Below are positions 25,183 through 33,484 of a stretch of 33,484 nucleotides of DNA, piece by piece. The stretch comes from Gilliamella sp. Pra-s52 (GTDB lineage Bacteria > Pseudomonadota > Gammaproteobacteria > Enterobacterales > Orbaceae). The notes under the pieces are model-generated. The model searched no databases. It had not been told where the DNA came from and saw only the letters and a list, made by a program, of their open reading frames with translations. The stretch's first letter is position 1. Each line of letters opens with the position of its first letter. The DNA lies in contig NZ_WTEY01000018.1 of assembly GCF_009795805.1 (NCBI RefSeq), forward strand, positions 1 to 33,484, read 5' to 3'. Both the position numbers and the translations under genes were made by a program.

Positions 25183-26631
25183 ATGATGCATTGGCGCTCC
25201 ATTATTCGAATCATTGGATTATTAATTGCCCTGCTATCGATATTCATGCTATTACCGGCACTAGTGGCATTAATCTATCGTGATGGCGCTGGTGCAATCT
25301 TTGTGCGCTCATTTTTTGCAGCACTGATTTTAGGATGTTTATTATGGTTGCCTAATCGCCATCATCGCCACGAACTAAATAGCCGTGAAGGTTTTCTTAT
25401 CGTTGTGCTATTTTGGGTTGTGTTAGGTACAATCGGCGCTTTTCCTTTTATCTTTGATACGCATATCAATCTAAATTTAACCAACGCATTTTTTGAATCA
25501 TTTTCAAGTTTAACTACCACCGGCGCTACCACTATTGTTAAATTAGATCATCTACCTAAAGCGTTACTTTTTTACCGTCAGTTATTGCAATGGCTTGGTG
25601 GTATGGGGATTATCGTGCTTGCTGTTGCCATCTTACCTTTATTGGGCGTTGGGGGAATGCAACTTTATCGAGCCGAAATTCCTGGTCCACAAAAAGACAG
25701 CAAAATGCGCCCTCGTATTGCCGAAACAGCAAAAACACTTTGGTCAATTTATATTTTGCTTACTACGCTTTGTGCGATCTGTTTATGGTTTGCGGGTATG
25801 AATGTTTTTGATGCCATTTCACATAGCTTTTCAACCATTTCAATGGGTGGTTTTTCAACGCACGATGATAACCTTGCTTATTTCAATAGCGCTACAATTA
25901 ATTATATTATCACCCTCTTTTTAATCTTATCAGGTTGTAATTTTGCACTACATTTTGCCGCATTAAGCGGGTTTTCAATTAAAGTTTACTGGCGGGATCA
26001 AGAGTTTAGAACCTTTATTTTTATTTTAGCGATTTTAATTGCCATCTGTGCATTTGGCATTTATGTTTATCAACCAGAACGAAAATTAAGTATAGATAAA
26101 ATAGTATTGCAAGTTGTATCGATAACAGCAACAGTCGGATTTACCGTCGATGATATCAACACATGGCCGTCATCATTACCTATATTCTTATTATGTGCAT
26201 CATTTATTGGTGGTTGCGCAGGCTCTACAGGTGGCGGATTAAAAGTGGTTCGTGTGTTAATTTTGTTTATGCAAGGCTCGCGTGAATTAAAACGCCTTAT
26301 TCACCCTAACGCAATTTATACCTTAAAATTAAATAATCGTGTTGTTCCTGAACGTATTATTGAGGCTGTTTGGGGATTTTTTTCGGCCTATACATTAGTC
26401 TTTTTAGTCAGCTTATTTATTATTATGGCAACGGGTATTGATGCAACTAATTCTTTTTACATTGTTGCTTCATCACTTAATAATTTAGGTGTAGGGCTTG
26501 GTAATGTAAGCGACACTTTTGCTAGCGTAAGTAATGTTGTTAAATGGGTAATGGTTGTTGATATGTTGTTTGGGCGCTTAGAAATATTTACCTTACTGGT
26601 TTTATTTACGCCTACTTTTTGGCGAAGTTAA
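25183..26631 (+). CDS. trkH: Trk potassium uptake protein TrkH
   Basis: K+-translocating subunit of the Trk system; works with the cytoplasmic regulator TrkA, which is not in this window. It is 482 aa (E. coli 483). Four pore loops supply the selectivity filter: TTTGATT (about residue 109), SMGGFSTHD, TATVGFTVD and NNLGVGLG. The GGCAGSTGGGLKV block and the C-terminal FGRLEIFTLLVLFTPTFWR match TrkH. It begins at tandem ATGs (25183/25186), 11 bp after djlA, so parE-parC-djlA-trkH may be one transcription unit. In E. coli trkH pairs with other genes. Confidence 0.97.
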   Translation: MMHWRSIIRIIGLLIALLSIFMLLPALVALIYRDGAGAIFVRSFFAALILGCLLWLPNRHHRHELNSREGFLIVVLFWVVLGTIGAFPFIFDTHINLNLTNAFFESFSSLTTTGATTIVKLDHLPKALLFYRQLLQWLGGMGIIVLAVAILPLLGVGGMQLYRAEIPGPQKDSKMRPRIAETAKTLWSIYILLTTLCAICLWFAGMNVFDAISHSFSTISMGGFSTHDDNLAYFNSATINYIITLFLILSGCNFALHFAALSGFSIKVYWRDQEFRTFIFILAILIAICAFGIYVYQPERKLSIDKIVLQVVSITATVGFTVDDINTWPSSLPIFLLCASFIGGCAGSTGGGLKVVRVLILFMQGSRELKRLIHPNAIYTLKLNNRVVPERIIEAVWGFFSAYTLVFLVSLFIIMATGIDATNSFYIVASSLNNLGVGLGNVSDTFASVSNVVKWVMVVDMLFGRLEIFTLLVLFTPTFWRS

Positions 26632-26774
26632 TTTTATACTAAAATGCATACCTTCCCTGAAGATTTTTGACAAAATAGGTAATTTTTATAAATATTTTAT
26701 TGATTATTTAATAAATTACAGACAGAATTACAGTGCAGCATGTGCTGTATTTATTAGAGGTAATCACCTGACAT

Positions 26775-28349
26775 ATGGAATGGATCATGGATCCTACAAT
26801 CTGGATTGGCTTATCCACTCTGGTTGTACTTGAAATCGTCCTTGGTATTGATAACATTGTTTTTATTGCCATCCTTGCCGAGAAACTTCCACCCCATCAA
26901 CGAGATAAAGCCCGCGTTACTGGTCTTGCCTTTGCATTAATTACACGAATATTGTTATTAATGTTTACAGGTTGGTTAGTTACGCTCACAACCCCATTAT
27001 TTTCGATATCCGGAATTAGCTTTAATGCGCGCCAACTGATTATGTTAATCGGTGGAGTATTTTTACTATTTAAAGCAACAATGGAGCTCAACGAACGTCT
27101 TGAAGGGTCATCACACGAAGACGGTAAACCGAAAAAAACCTCACACTTTTGGACTGTTGTAGCACAGATAGTCGTACTTGATGCGGTATTTTCGTTAGAC
27201 TCAGTCATTACAGCGGTTGGAATGGTTGAACATATTCCCGTCATGATTATTGCGGTGTGTATTGCTATTGCTATTATGATGGTTGCAAGTAAACCACTTG
27301 CCTATTTTGTCAATGCTCACCCAACTATTGTTATTCTTTGTTTAAGCTTTTTATTGATGATTGGCTTTAGTCTGGTTGCCGAAGGTTTTGGTTTTATGAT
27401 TCCAAAAGGCTATCTATATGCAGCGATTGGCTTCTCTATTATGATTGAGTTTTTCAATCAATTAGCTATTTTTAACCGTCGAAAAGCATTAAATAAAAAA
27501 CCATTACGAGAACGTACTGCCGAAGCAATCTTACACCTACTGAAAGGCGATGCCGAAGAAGACCCAGATATTAACGCTGTGGATGTAGCTTCTGATACCA
27601 ACAAAAAAGAACCTGTGTTTAATCATCAAGAATTAAGTATGGTTGAACGAGTCCTTGGTCTTGCGCAACGCTCAGTCAGTAGCATAATGACATCAAGACT
27701 CAATGTGGATATGATCAATATTAATGATGAGCGTGACATTATTATCAAAGAAATTTTTGAAAATCCACACTCACGTTTAGTCGTTACCGATAATGCCTCA
27801 ATCGATGAACCACTAGGTATTATCCAAGTTAATGATCTATTAAAAGATATACTACAAAATAAAGAACCTATTGATATTCACTCGCTTATCAAACAACCGC
27901 TGATCTTTCCTGAAACGGTATCGTTACTGGTTGCATTAGATCAATTTAAACAAGCCAAAACTCACTTTGCTTTTGTAGTTGACGAATTTGGCTCAATGCA
28001 AGGGGTTGTTTCGGTAACAGACATTATCGAAACCATTGCGGGTGATTTTCCAACTGAAGAAGAGGAAATTGACGCTAAACACGATATTCAATGCCTAGAC
28101 GATAACACTTGGATTGCTAATGGCTATATTCCAGTTGAAGAACTCGTCAGATTTGTGCCAATTCCTATCGATGATAAACGTGAATATCATACGCTTGCAG
28201 GACTATTAATGGAAAAAGCACAACATCTTCTTAATGTTGGCGAAAAAATCGAGATTGATGGTTATTTATTTGAAATTGCCGAAGTAGAAAGTCATCGCAT
28301 CCTGAAAGTAAAAATTACATTAAATAAAACTGATTCAGTATCGTCTTAG
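26775..28349 (+). CDS. yegH: TerC-family membrane protein with CBS and CorC/HlyC domains, YegH-like
   Basis: 524-aa inner-membrane protein close to E. coli YegH (527 aa), sharing MEWI.DP.IW at the start, VLGIDN(I/L)[29 protein letters not shown] and [17 protein letters not shown]. Order: TerC-type membrane domain (about 1-235), a charged linker, a CBS pair (about 300-420, with SSIMTSR and [12 protein letters not shown]) and a C-terminal transporter-associated CorC/HlyC domain (about 435-515). TerC relatives are linked to metal-ion, especially Mn2+, export or delivery; the role of YegH itself is not established. No yybP-ykoY-type riboswitch is visible in the 143 bp upstream. AGAGG lies 14 nt before the ATG. 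Confidence 0.88.
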   Translation: MEWIMDPTIWIGLSTLVVLEIVLGIDNIVFIAILAEKLPPHQRDKARVTGLAFALITRILLLMFTGWLVTLTTPLFSISGISFNARQLIMLIGGVFLLFKATMELNERLEGSSHEDGKPKKTSHFWTVVAQIVVLDAVFSLDSVITAVGMVEHIPVMIIAVCIAIAIMMVASKPLAYFVNAHPTIVILCLSFLLMIGFSLVAEGFGFMIPKGYLYAAIGFSIMIEFFNQLAIFNRRKALNKKPLRERTAEAILHLLKGDAEEDPDINAVDVASDTNKKEPVFNHQELSMVERVLGLAQRSVSSIMTSRLNVDMININDERDIIIKEIFENPHSRLVVTDNASIDEPLGIIQVNDLLKDILQNKEPIDIHSLIKQPLIFPETVSLLVALDQFKQAKTHFAFVVDEFGSMQGVVSVTDIIETIAGDFPTEEEEIDAKHDIQCLDDNTWIANGYIPVEELVRFVPIPIDDKREYHTLAGLLMEKAQHLLNVGEKIEIDGYLFEIAEVESHRILKVKITLNKTDSVSS

Positions 28350-28386
28350 TTTTAAGGCTAGTGCATGACAACGAGTAGAATAACGC

Positions 28387-28416
28387 TTGACCAAAATAAA
28401 TAACTGACAATAATAA
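28387..28416 (+). promoter_or_regulatory. Possible promoter upstream of the NCS2 permease
   Basis: -35 TTGACC (28387-28392), 18-bp spacer, -10 TAATAA (28411-28416), predicted start near 28423. A terminator-like hairpin lies immediately downstream, before the permease start codon. Confidence 0.4.
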
Positions 28417-28437
28417 ACCGGTAAAATTTTTATTTAT

Positions 28438-28474
28438 AAAAAAGGTGTGGGGTAATGACTTCTCATCTTTTTTT
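28438..28474 (+). terminator. Terminator-like hairpin between yegH and the NCS2 permease
   Basis: AAAAAAGGTG (28438-28447) pairs with CATCTTTTTT (28464-28473), with one G-U pair and a 16-nt loop; T-rich sequence continues to 28481. It can terminate yegH or, if the promoter at 28387 is real, attenuate the permease transcript. Confidence 0.6.
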
Positions 28475-28551
28475 ATTTTTTGGGTAAAAAATAGGTAATA
28501 CACGTTACAAACTTTCACTCATACTTATCAATAACAATTGGGCTTTAACTT

Positions 28552-29862
28552 ATGAATTCTATATTCGAAAAAATATTTCAATTGAAAGAAAAAAAAACCA
28601 CAGTCGGTACTGAAATTATCGCTGGTTGCACCACCTTCTTAACAATGGTTTATATCATCTTTGTAAACCCTTCAATTTTATCAGCAACCGGCATGGATAA
28701 ATCTGCGGTGTTTGTACTAACTTGTATAATTACTGCTTTTTCCACAATTTTAATGGGCTTATTTGCTAACTTACCTATAGCACTCGCTCCTGCTATGGGA
28801 CTTAATGTCTTTTTTGCCTATGGAATATGTGGTGCAATGGGCTACTCTTGGCAAGTGGGTATGGGTGCCATATTTTGGGGTTCATTAATCTTTTTTGCGT
28901 TGTCACTATTTAAAGTTCGTCACTGGCTAATTGAGCACATTCCACAATGCTTACGTGTAGGCATTAGCGCTGGTATTGGGTTATTTATTGCTTTTATGGG
29001 CTTTCAAAACATGGGCATTGTCGTTGCATCACCCGCAACATTACTGACCATGGGCAATATTTTATCGCTTAAAGTCTTGTTAGGTTCGCTTGGTTTTTTC
29101 ATTATTGTTATTTTAGCCGCTCGCAACTTTCACGCTGCCGTATTAATTTCGATTTTGGTGGTAACACTGCTTGCATTATGGCTTGATCCAAATATCAGTT
29201 ACCAAGGTCTTATATCTATGCCACCTAGTGTGACTAGCGTTGTTGGCCATGTTGATTTGGCTGGTTCACTAAATATTGGTATTATGGGTGTGATATTTTC
29301 GATAATGATTGTCAGTTTATTCGATTCTTCAGGCACCATCTTAGCGCTAACAGACAAAGCAGGAATTAGTGATGAAAAAGGCCGATTCCCTAAAATGCGT
29401 CAAGCACTCTTAATCGACAGTTTTAGCTCTTCTTTAGGTGGATTATTTGGGACATCATCAGTATTAACTTATATCGAAAGTTCAGCGGGTATTTCAGTCG
29501 GTGGACGTACAGGGTTAACTGCGGTTGTTGTCGGTATATTATTTTTAATAGTGACATTTTTATCACCACTAGCGCATTTAGTCCCTACCTATGCAACATC
29601 AGGCGCACTTATTTTTGTTGGCATTTTAATGGTGTCAAGCTTAGTGAAAGTTAACTGGTCTGATTTAACCGAAGCAACACCAGCTTTTATTACTGCAATC
29701 ATGATGCCGTTTGCTTTTGCCATCACTGAAGGTGTTGCACTTGGTTTTATCTCCTATGTCGTACTAAAAACCTTTACGGGTAAATTTAAAGATCTAAATC
29801 TTTGTGTGATTATTTTTGCACTACTTTTTGCTTTAAAATTTATCTTTATTGATCATCATTAA
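28552..29862 (+). CDS. NCS2-family purine permease, AdeP/AdeQ-like (adenine:H+ symporter)
   Basis: 436-aa inner-membrane protein with about 12-14 hydrophobic segments. It resembles the E. coli COG2252 permeases AdeQ/PurP and AdeP throughout: GCTTFLTMVYI, FANLPIALAPAMGLN, GMGAIFWG, the LFDSSGT motif, GTSSVLTYIESSAGISVGGRTGLTAV, and the end DLNLCV. The paralogous guanine/hypoxanthine carriers GhxP/GhxQ share most of these, so adenine specificity is inferred from closer overall resemblance to AdeQ. No PurR operator or purine riboswitch was recognised in the 202-bp upstream gap. The ribosome-binding site is weak. Confidence 0.85.
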   Translation: MNSIFEKIFQLKEKKTTVGTEIIAGCTTFLTMVYIIFVNPSILSATGMDKSAVFVLTCIITAFSTILMGLFANLPIALAPAMGLNVFFAYGICGAMGYSWQVGMGAIFWGSLIFFALSLFKVRHWLIEHIPQCLRVGISAGIGLFIAFMGFQNMGIVVASPATLLTMGNILSLKVLLGSLGFFIIVILAARNFHAAVLISILVVTLLALWLDPNISYQGLISMPPSVTSVVGHVDLAGSLNIGIMGVIFSIMIVSLFDSSGTILALTDKAGISDEKGRFPKMRQALLIDSFSSSLGGLFGTSSVLTYIESSAGISVGGRTGLTAVVVGILFLIVTFLSPLAHLVPTYATSGALIFVGILMVSSLVKVNWSDLTEATPAFITAIMMPFAFAITEGVALGFISYVVLKTFTGKFKDLNLCVIIFALLFALKFIFIDHH

Positions 29863-29869
29863 TAAGTAA

Positions 29870-29897
29870 TTCCCCCACCCACAATTAGGTGGGGGAA
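29870..29897 (+). terminator. GC-rich hairpin after the NCS2 permease
   Basis: TTCCCCCACC (29870-29879) and GGTGGGGGAA (29888-29897) form a perfect 10-bp stem with an 8-nt loop, 7 bp after the stop. No U tract follows on either strand, so it may be a pause or RNA 3'-end stabilising structure and not a canonical intrinsic terminator. Confidence 0.55.
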
Positions 29898-29922
29898 AGA
29901 CAAAATAGGTTAAAACAGCCAA

Positions 29923-29964
29923 TAAAAATACCGATTTTTCAAACCTCACAGCTAAAAATACCGA
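29923..29964 (+). repeat. Paired 12-bp direct repeats upstream of rpsL
   Basis: TAAAAATACCGA occurs at 29923-29934 and 29953-29964, exactly 30 bp apart (about three helical turns, same face). They lie about 80-120 bp upstream of the rpsL -35. The remainder of the 311-bp gap (29863-30173) holds the hairpin after the permease, the rpsL promoter and an AT-rich leader. Confidence 0.5.
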
Positions 29965-30041
29965 CCAATACTCCCATTAAAATAGAATCATTATTTAGTA
30001 ATAATTAAACTCAAAATCAAGCGCTTAATGTTCGTAAAAAC

Positions 30042-30070
30042 TTGACATTGTCTTCCTTGGGGTCTAGAAT
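30042..30070 (+). promoter_or_regulatory. str operon (rpsL) promoter
   Basis: Consensus -35 TTGACA (30042-30047), 17-bp spacer, -10 TAGAAT (30065-30070), followed by CTTGCGACCC, a GC-containing discriminator of the kind seen in stringently controlled ribosomal promoters. Predicted start near 30077. The leader can fold GACC(C)AAAAC (30076-30085) onto GTTTTGGTC (30099-30107), with one bulged C, just after the start site. Confidence 0.85.
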
Positions 30071-30155
30071 CTTGCGACCCAAAACTTATATAAAATAGGT
30101 TTTGGTCTACAGTTATTAATTACGTATCTAAAAAGCAATTTTAAATTTATTTTAA

Positions 30156-31119
<964 letters not shown>

Positions 31120-31150
31120 TATTCGCACTTATATAAGTGACTTGAATTAA

Positions 31151-31178
31151 GACTGAAAGCCCTTATCTGCTTTCAGTC
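31151..31178 (+). other. Perfect hairpin between rpsG and fusA
   Basis: GACTGAAAGC (31151-31160), 8-nt loop, GCTTTCAGTC (31169-31178). No U tract follows, and fusA is in the same operon, so this is more likely an RNA processing, stability or partial attenuation element than a full terminator. Confidence 0.6.
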
Positions 31179-31227
31179 AACCTAAATGATATATTGTTAA
31201 GCAAACGATTCTAAACAGAGGATTAAT

Positions 31228-33330
31228 ATGGCTCGTACAACCCCTATAGCACGCTACCGTAACATCGGTATTAGTGCGCACATTGACGCAGGTAAAACAA
31301 CAACGACTGAACGTATTTTGTTTTATACTGGTGTTAGTCATAAAATTGGTGAAGTTCATGATGGCGCAGCAACCATGGACTGGATGGAACAAGAACAAGA
31401 ACGTGGTATTACTATCACGTCTGCGGCAACAACAGCATTCTGGTCTGGTATGGGTCAACAATTTGAACCACACCGTATCAACATCATCGACACCCCGGGA
31501 CACGTTGACTTCACAATCGAAGTTGAACGTTCTATGCGTGTTTTAGATGGTGCTGTGATGGTTTACTGTGCGGTTGGTGGTGTTCAACCACAATCAGAAA
31601 CAGTATGGCGTCAAGCAAACAAATATAAAGTTCCACGTATTGCATTTGTCAACAAAATGGACCGTATGGGTGCTAACTTCCTACGCGTTGTTGATCAAAT
31701 CAAAACGCGTTTAGCAGCAGTTCCTGTGCCTTTAGTTTTACCAATCGGTGCTGAAGAAGGATTTACTGGTGTTGTTGATTTACTTAAACGTAAAGCAATT
31801 AACTGGAACGACGCGGATCAAGGTGTAACTTTCACTTATGAAGATGTACCAGCTGATATGGCTGAACAAGTTGAAGAATGGCGTTCATACCTAATCGAAG
31901 CTGCTGCTGAAGCAAGTGAAGAGTTAATGGAAAAATACCTTGGTGGTGAAGAATTAACAGAAGAAGAAGTTAAAGCAGCGTTACGTGAACGCGTACTTGC
32001 TAATGAAATCATCTTAGTAACTTGTGGTAGTGCCTTTAAAAATAAAGGTGTTCAATTCATGCTTGATGCAGTTGTTGAGTACTTACCTGCACCAACTGAC
32101 GTACCTGCAATCAAAGGTGAACTACCAAATGGTGAAGCGGCTGAGCGTCACTCAAGTGATGACGAACCATTCTCATCATTAGCGTTCAAAATCGCAACTG
32201 ACCCATTTGTGGGTAACTTAACCTTCTTCCGTGTTTACTCAGGTGTGGTTAATTCTGGAGATACCGTTCTTAACTCTGTTAAAGATAAAAAAGAGCGTTT
32301 TGGTCGTATCGTTCAGATGCACGCTAACAAACGTGAAGAAATCAAAGAAGTTCGCGCTGGTGACATCGCTGCTGCAATCGGTCTTAAAGATGTTACAACT
32401 GGTGATACACTTTGTGCTGAAAGCGCACCAATTATTCTTGAAAGAATGGAATTCCCAGAGCCGGTAATTTCGGTTGCTGTTGAACCAAAAACCAAAGCTG
32501 ACCAAGAAAAAATGGGGCTTGCTTTAGGTCGACTAGCACAAGAAGACCCTTCATTCCGTGTTCACACTGATGAAGAATCTGGTCAAACTATCATTTCTGG
32601 TATGGGTGAGCTTCACTTAGAAATCATCGTTGACCGTATGAAACGTGAATTTAAAGTGGAAGCAAATGTTGGTAAACCACAAGTTGCTTACCGTGAAACA
32701 ATTCGCAATGAAGTAGAACAAGAAGGTAAATTTGTTCGTCAGTCTGGTGGTCGTGGTCAATACGGTCATGTATGGTTAAAAATCAAACCATTGGAAGCGG
32801 GTGGCGAAGGCTACAAATTCAACAACGAAATCGTTGGTGGTGTGGTTCCTAAAGAATACATCCCTGCGGTTGACAAAGGCTGTCAAGAACAAATGAAAAA
32901 CGGTGTTCTTGCTGGTTACCCAATTGTTGATGTTGAAGTTACTATCTTTGATGGTTCTTACCATGATGTTGACTCATCAGAAATGGCATTTAAAATTGCC
33001 GGTTCAATGGCATTTAAAGACGGCTTCATGAAAGCTAAACCTGTGCTTTTAGAACCGATTATGAAAGTAGAAGTTGAAACTCCAGAAGATTATATGGGTG
33101 ACGTAATCGGTGACTTAAACCGTCGTCGTGGTATGATCGAAGGTATGGAAGATACTGCAACTGGTAAAACAGTAAAAGCACAAGTTCCACTTTCAGAAAT
33201 GTTTGGTTATGCGACAGACCTTCGTTCACAAACACAAGGTCGTGCTTCTTACTCTATGGAGTTCTTGAAGTACAATGAAGCGCCAACAAATATTGCAACC
33301 GCAATTATTGAAGCTCGTAAAGCGAAATAA
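31228..33330 (+). CDS. fusA: Elongation factor G
   Basis: Translocation GTPase of 700 aa (E. coli 704). G1 is AHIDAGKTT (17-25), followed by the switch I block with [11 protein letters not shown]3 DTPGHVDF, G4 [10 protein letters not shown]. Domain II follows, and domain IV includes [12 protein letters not shown]; the RRGMIEGME loop lies near the C-terminus. GAGGA (31218-31222) lies 5 nt before the ATG. It is the third gene of the str operon; the coding sequence shows the restricted, highly expressed codon style seen in rpsL and rpsG. Confidence 0.99.
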   Translation: MARTTPIARYRNIGISAHIDAGKTTTTERILFYTGVSHKIGEVHDGAATMDWMEQEQERGITITSAATTAFWSGMGQQFEPHRINIIDTPGHVDFTIEVERSMRVLDGAVMVYCAVGGVQPQSETVWRQANKYKVPRIAFVNKMDRMGANFLRVVDQIKTRLAAVPVPLVLPIGAEEGFTGVVDLLKRKAINWNDADQGVTFTYEDVPADMAEQVEEWRSYLIEAAAEASEELMEKYLGGEELTEEEVKAALRERVLANEIILVTCGSAFKNKGVQFMLDAVVEYLPAPTDVPAIKGELPNGEAAERHSSDDEPFSSLAFKIATDPFVGNLTFFRVYSGVVNSGDTVLNSVKDKKERFGRIVQMHANKREEIKEVRAGDIAAAIGLKDVTTGDTLCAESAPIILERMEFPEPVISVAVEPKTKADQEKMGLALGRLAQEDPSFRVHTDEESGQTIISGMGELHLEIIVDRMKREFKVEANVGKPQVAYRETIRNEVEQEGKFVRQSGGRGQYGHVWLKIKPLEAGGEGYKFNNEIVGGVVPKEYIPAVDKGCQEQMKNGVLAGYPIVDVEVTIFDGSYHDVDSSEMAFKIAGSMAFKDGFMKAKPVLLEPIMKVEVETPEDYMGDVIGDLNRRRGMIEGMEDTATGKTVKAQVPLSEMFGYATDLRSQTQGRASYSMEFLKYNEAPTNIATAIIEARKAK

Positions 33331-33350
33331 TTTTTATCTAAATAAAGTAA

Positions 33351-33378
33351 CGCTTCCCTTAGCAACATAAGGGAAGTG
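33351..33378 (+). other. Hairpin between fusA and tuf
   Basis: CGCTTCCCTTA (33351-33361), loop gcaaca, TAAGGGAAGTG (33368-33378): 11 bp with one G-U pair. It is followed by ATTTAATAAAGG and not a clean U tract. Probably a processing or partial termination site within the str operon. Confidence 0.55.
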
Positions 33379-33387
33379 ATTTAATAA

Positions 33388-33484
<97 letters not shown>

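Noticed and set aside
26632-26774. Mn2+-sensing yybP-ykoY riboswitch before the TerC-family gene
   Set aside because: Only a short weak hairpin (ACAG...CTGT near 26730-26748) is present; the riboswitch's conserved loops are not seen in 143 bp.

Overview
The window is an AT-rich chromosomal segment of a gammaproteobacterium. Almost every gene has a close full-length Escherichia coli counterpart, and several neighbourhoods match E. coli: gmhB next to an rrn operon and divergent from metNIQ, rlmE-ftsH-folP, hslR-hslO, and the str operon rpsL-rpsG-fusA-tuf. Low GC, loss of rcsF and glmM from their usual places, a YicH homologue and a stand-alone adhesion-domain protein suggest a host-associated relative such as Orbaceae (Gilliamella/Orbus group). 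That placement is inference from gene content and protein resemblance, not from a search.

Layout. 1-150: tandem P1/P2 promoters of a ribosomal RNA operon read leftward out of the window. 303-4493: gmhB (-), then metNIQ (+) under a promoter whose spacer is a MetJ operator, then trmO (+). 4641-7633 (-): yicH, hslR and hslO. 7879-11388: greA (+), yhbY (-), rlmE-ftsH (+). 11486-13624: convergent folP (+) and ubiA (-), separated by a 423-bp element bounded by perfect 34-bp inverted repeats with a highly foldable interior. 13759-18312 (-): dmsABCD, a complete dimethyl sulfoxide (S-/N-oxide) reductase operon with its own chaperone. 18471-19904 (-): a secreted adhesion-domain protein. 20179-26631 (+): parE-parC-djlA-trkH. 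26775-29862 (+): yegH and an adenine-type NCS2 permease. 30174-33484 (+): rpsL-rpsG-fusA-tuf, tuf cut by the window edge.

Functionally this is mostly housekeeping: methionine import, LPS heptose synthesis, redox and heat stress (Hsp33, Hsp15), ribosome maturation (YhbY, RlmE), proteolysis (FtsH), folate and ubiquinone synthesis, chromosome decatenation (topoisomerase IV), potassium uptake, and translation. The accessory content is the inverted-repeat element between folP and ubiA, the adhesion protein and, more weakly, the dms operon. No CRISPR array, integrase, transposase gene, toxin-antitoxin pair or recognisable defence system was seen. The best candidate for something undescribed is the inverted-repeat element. 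The str operon also carries a clear RNA structure: a helix pairing the rpsG ribosome-binding site with sequence just after the rpsL stop codon.
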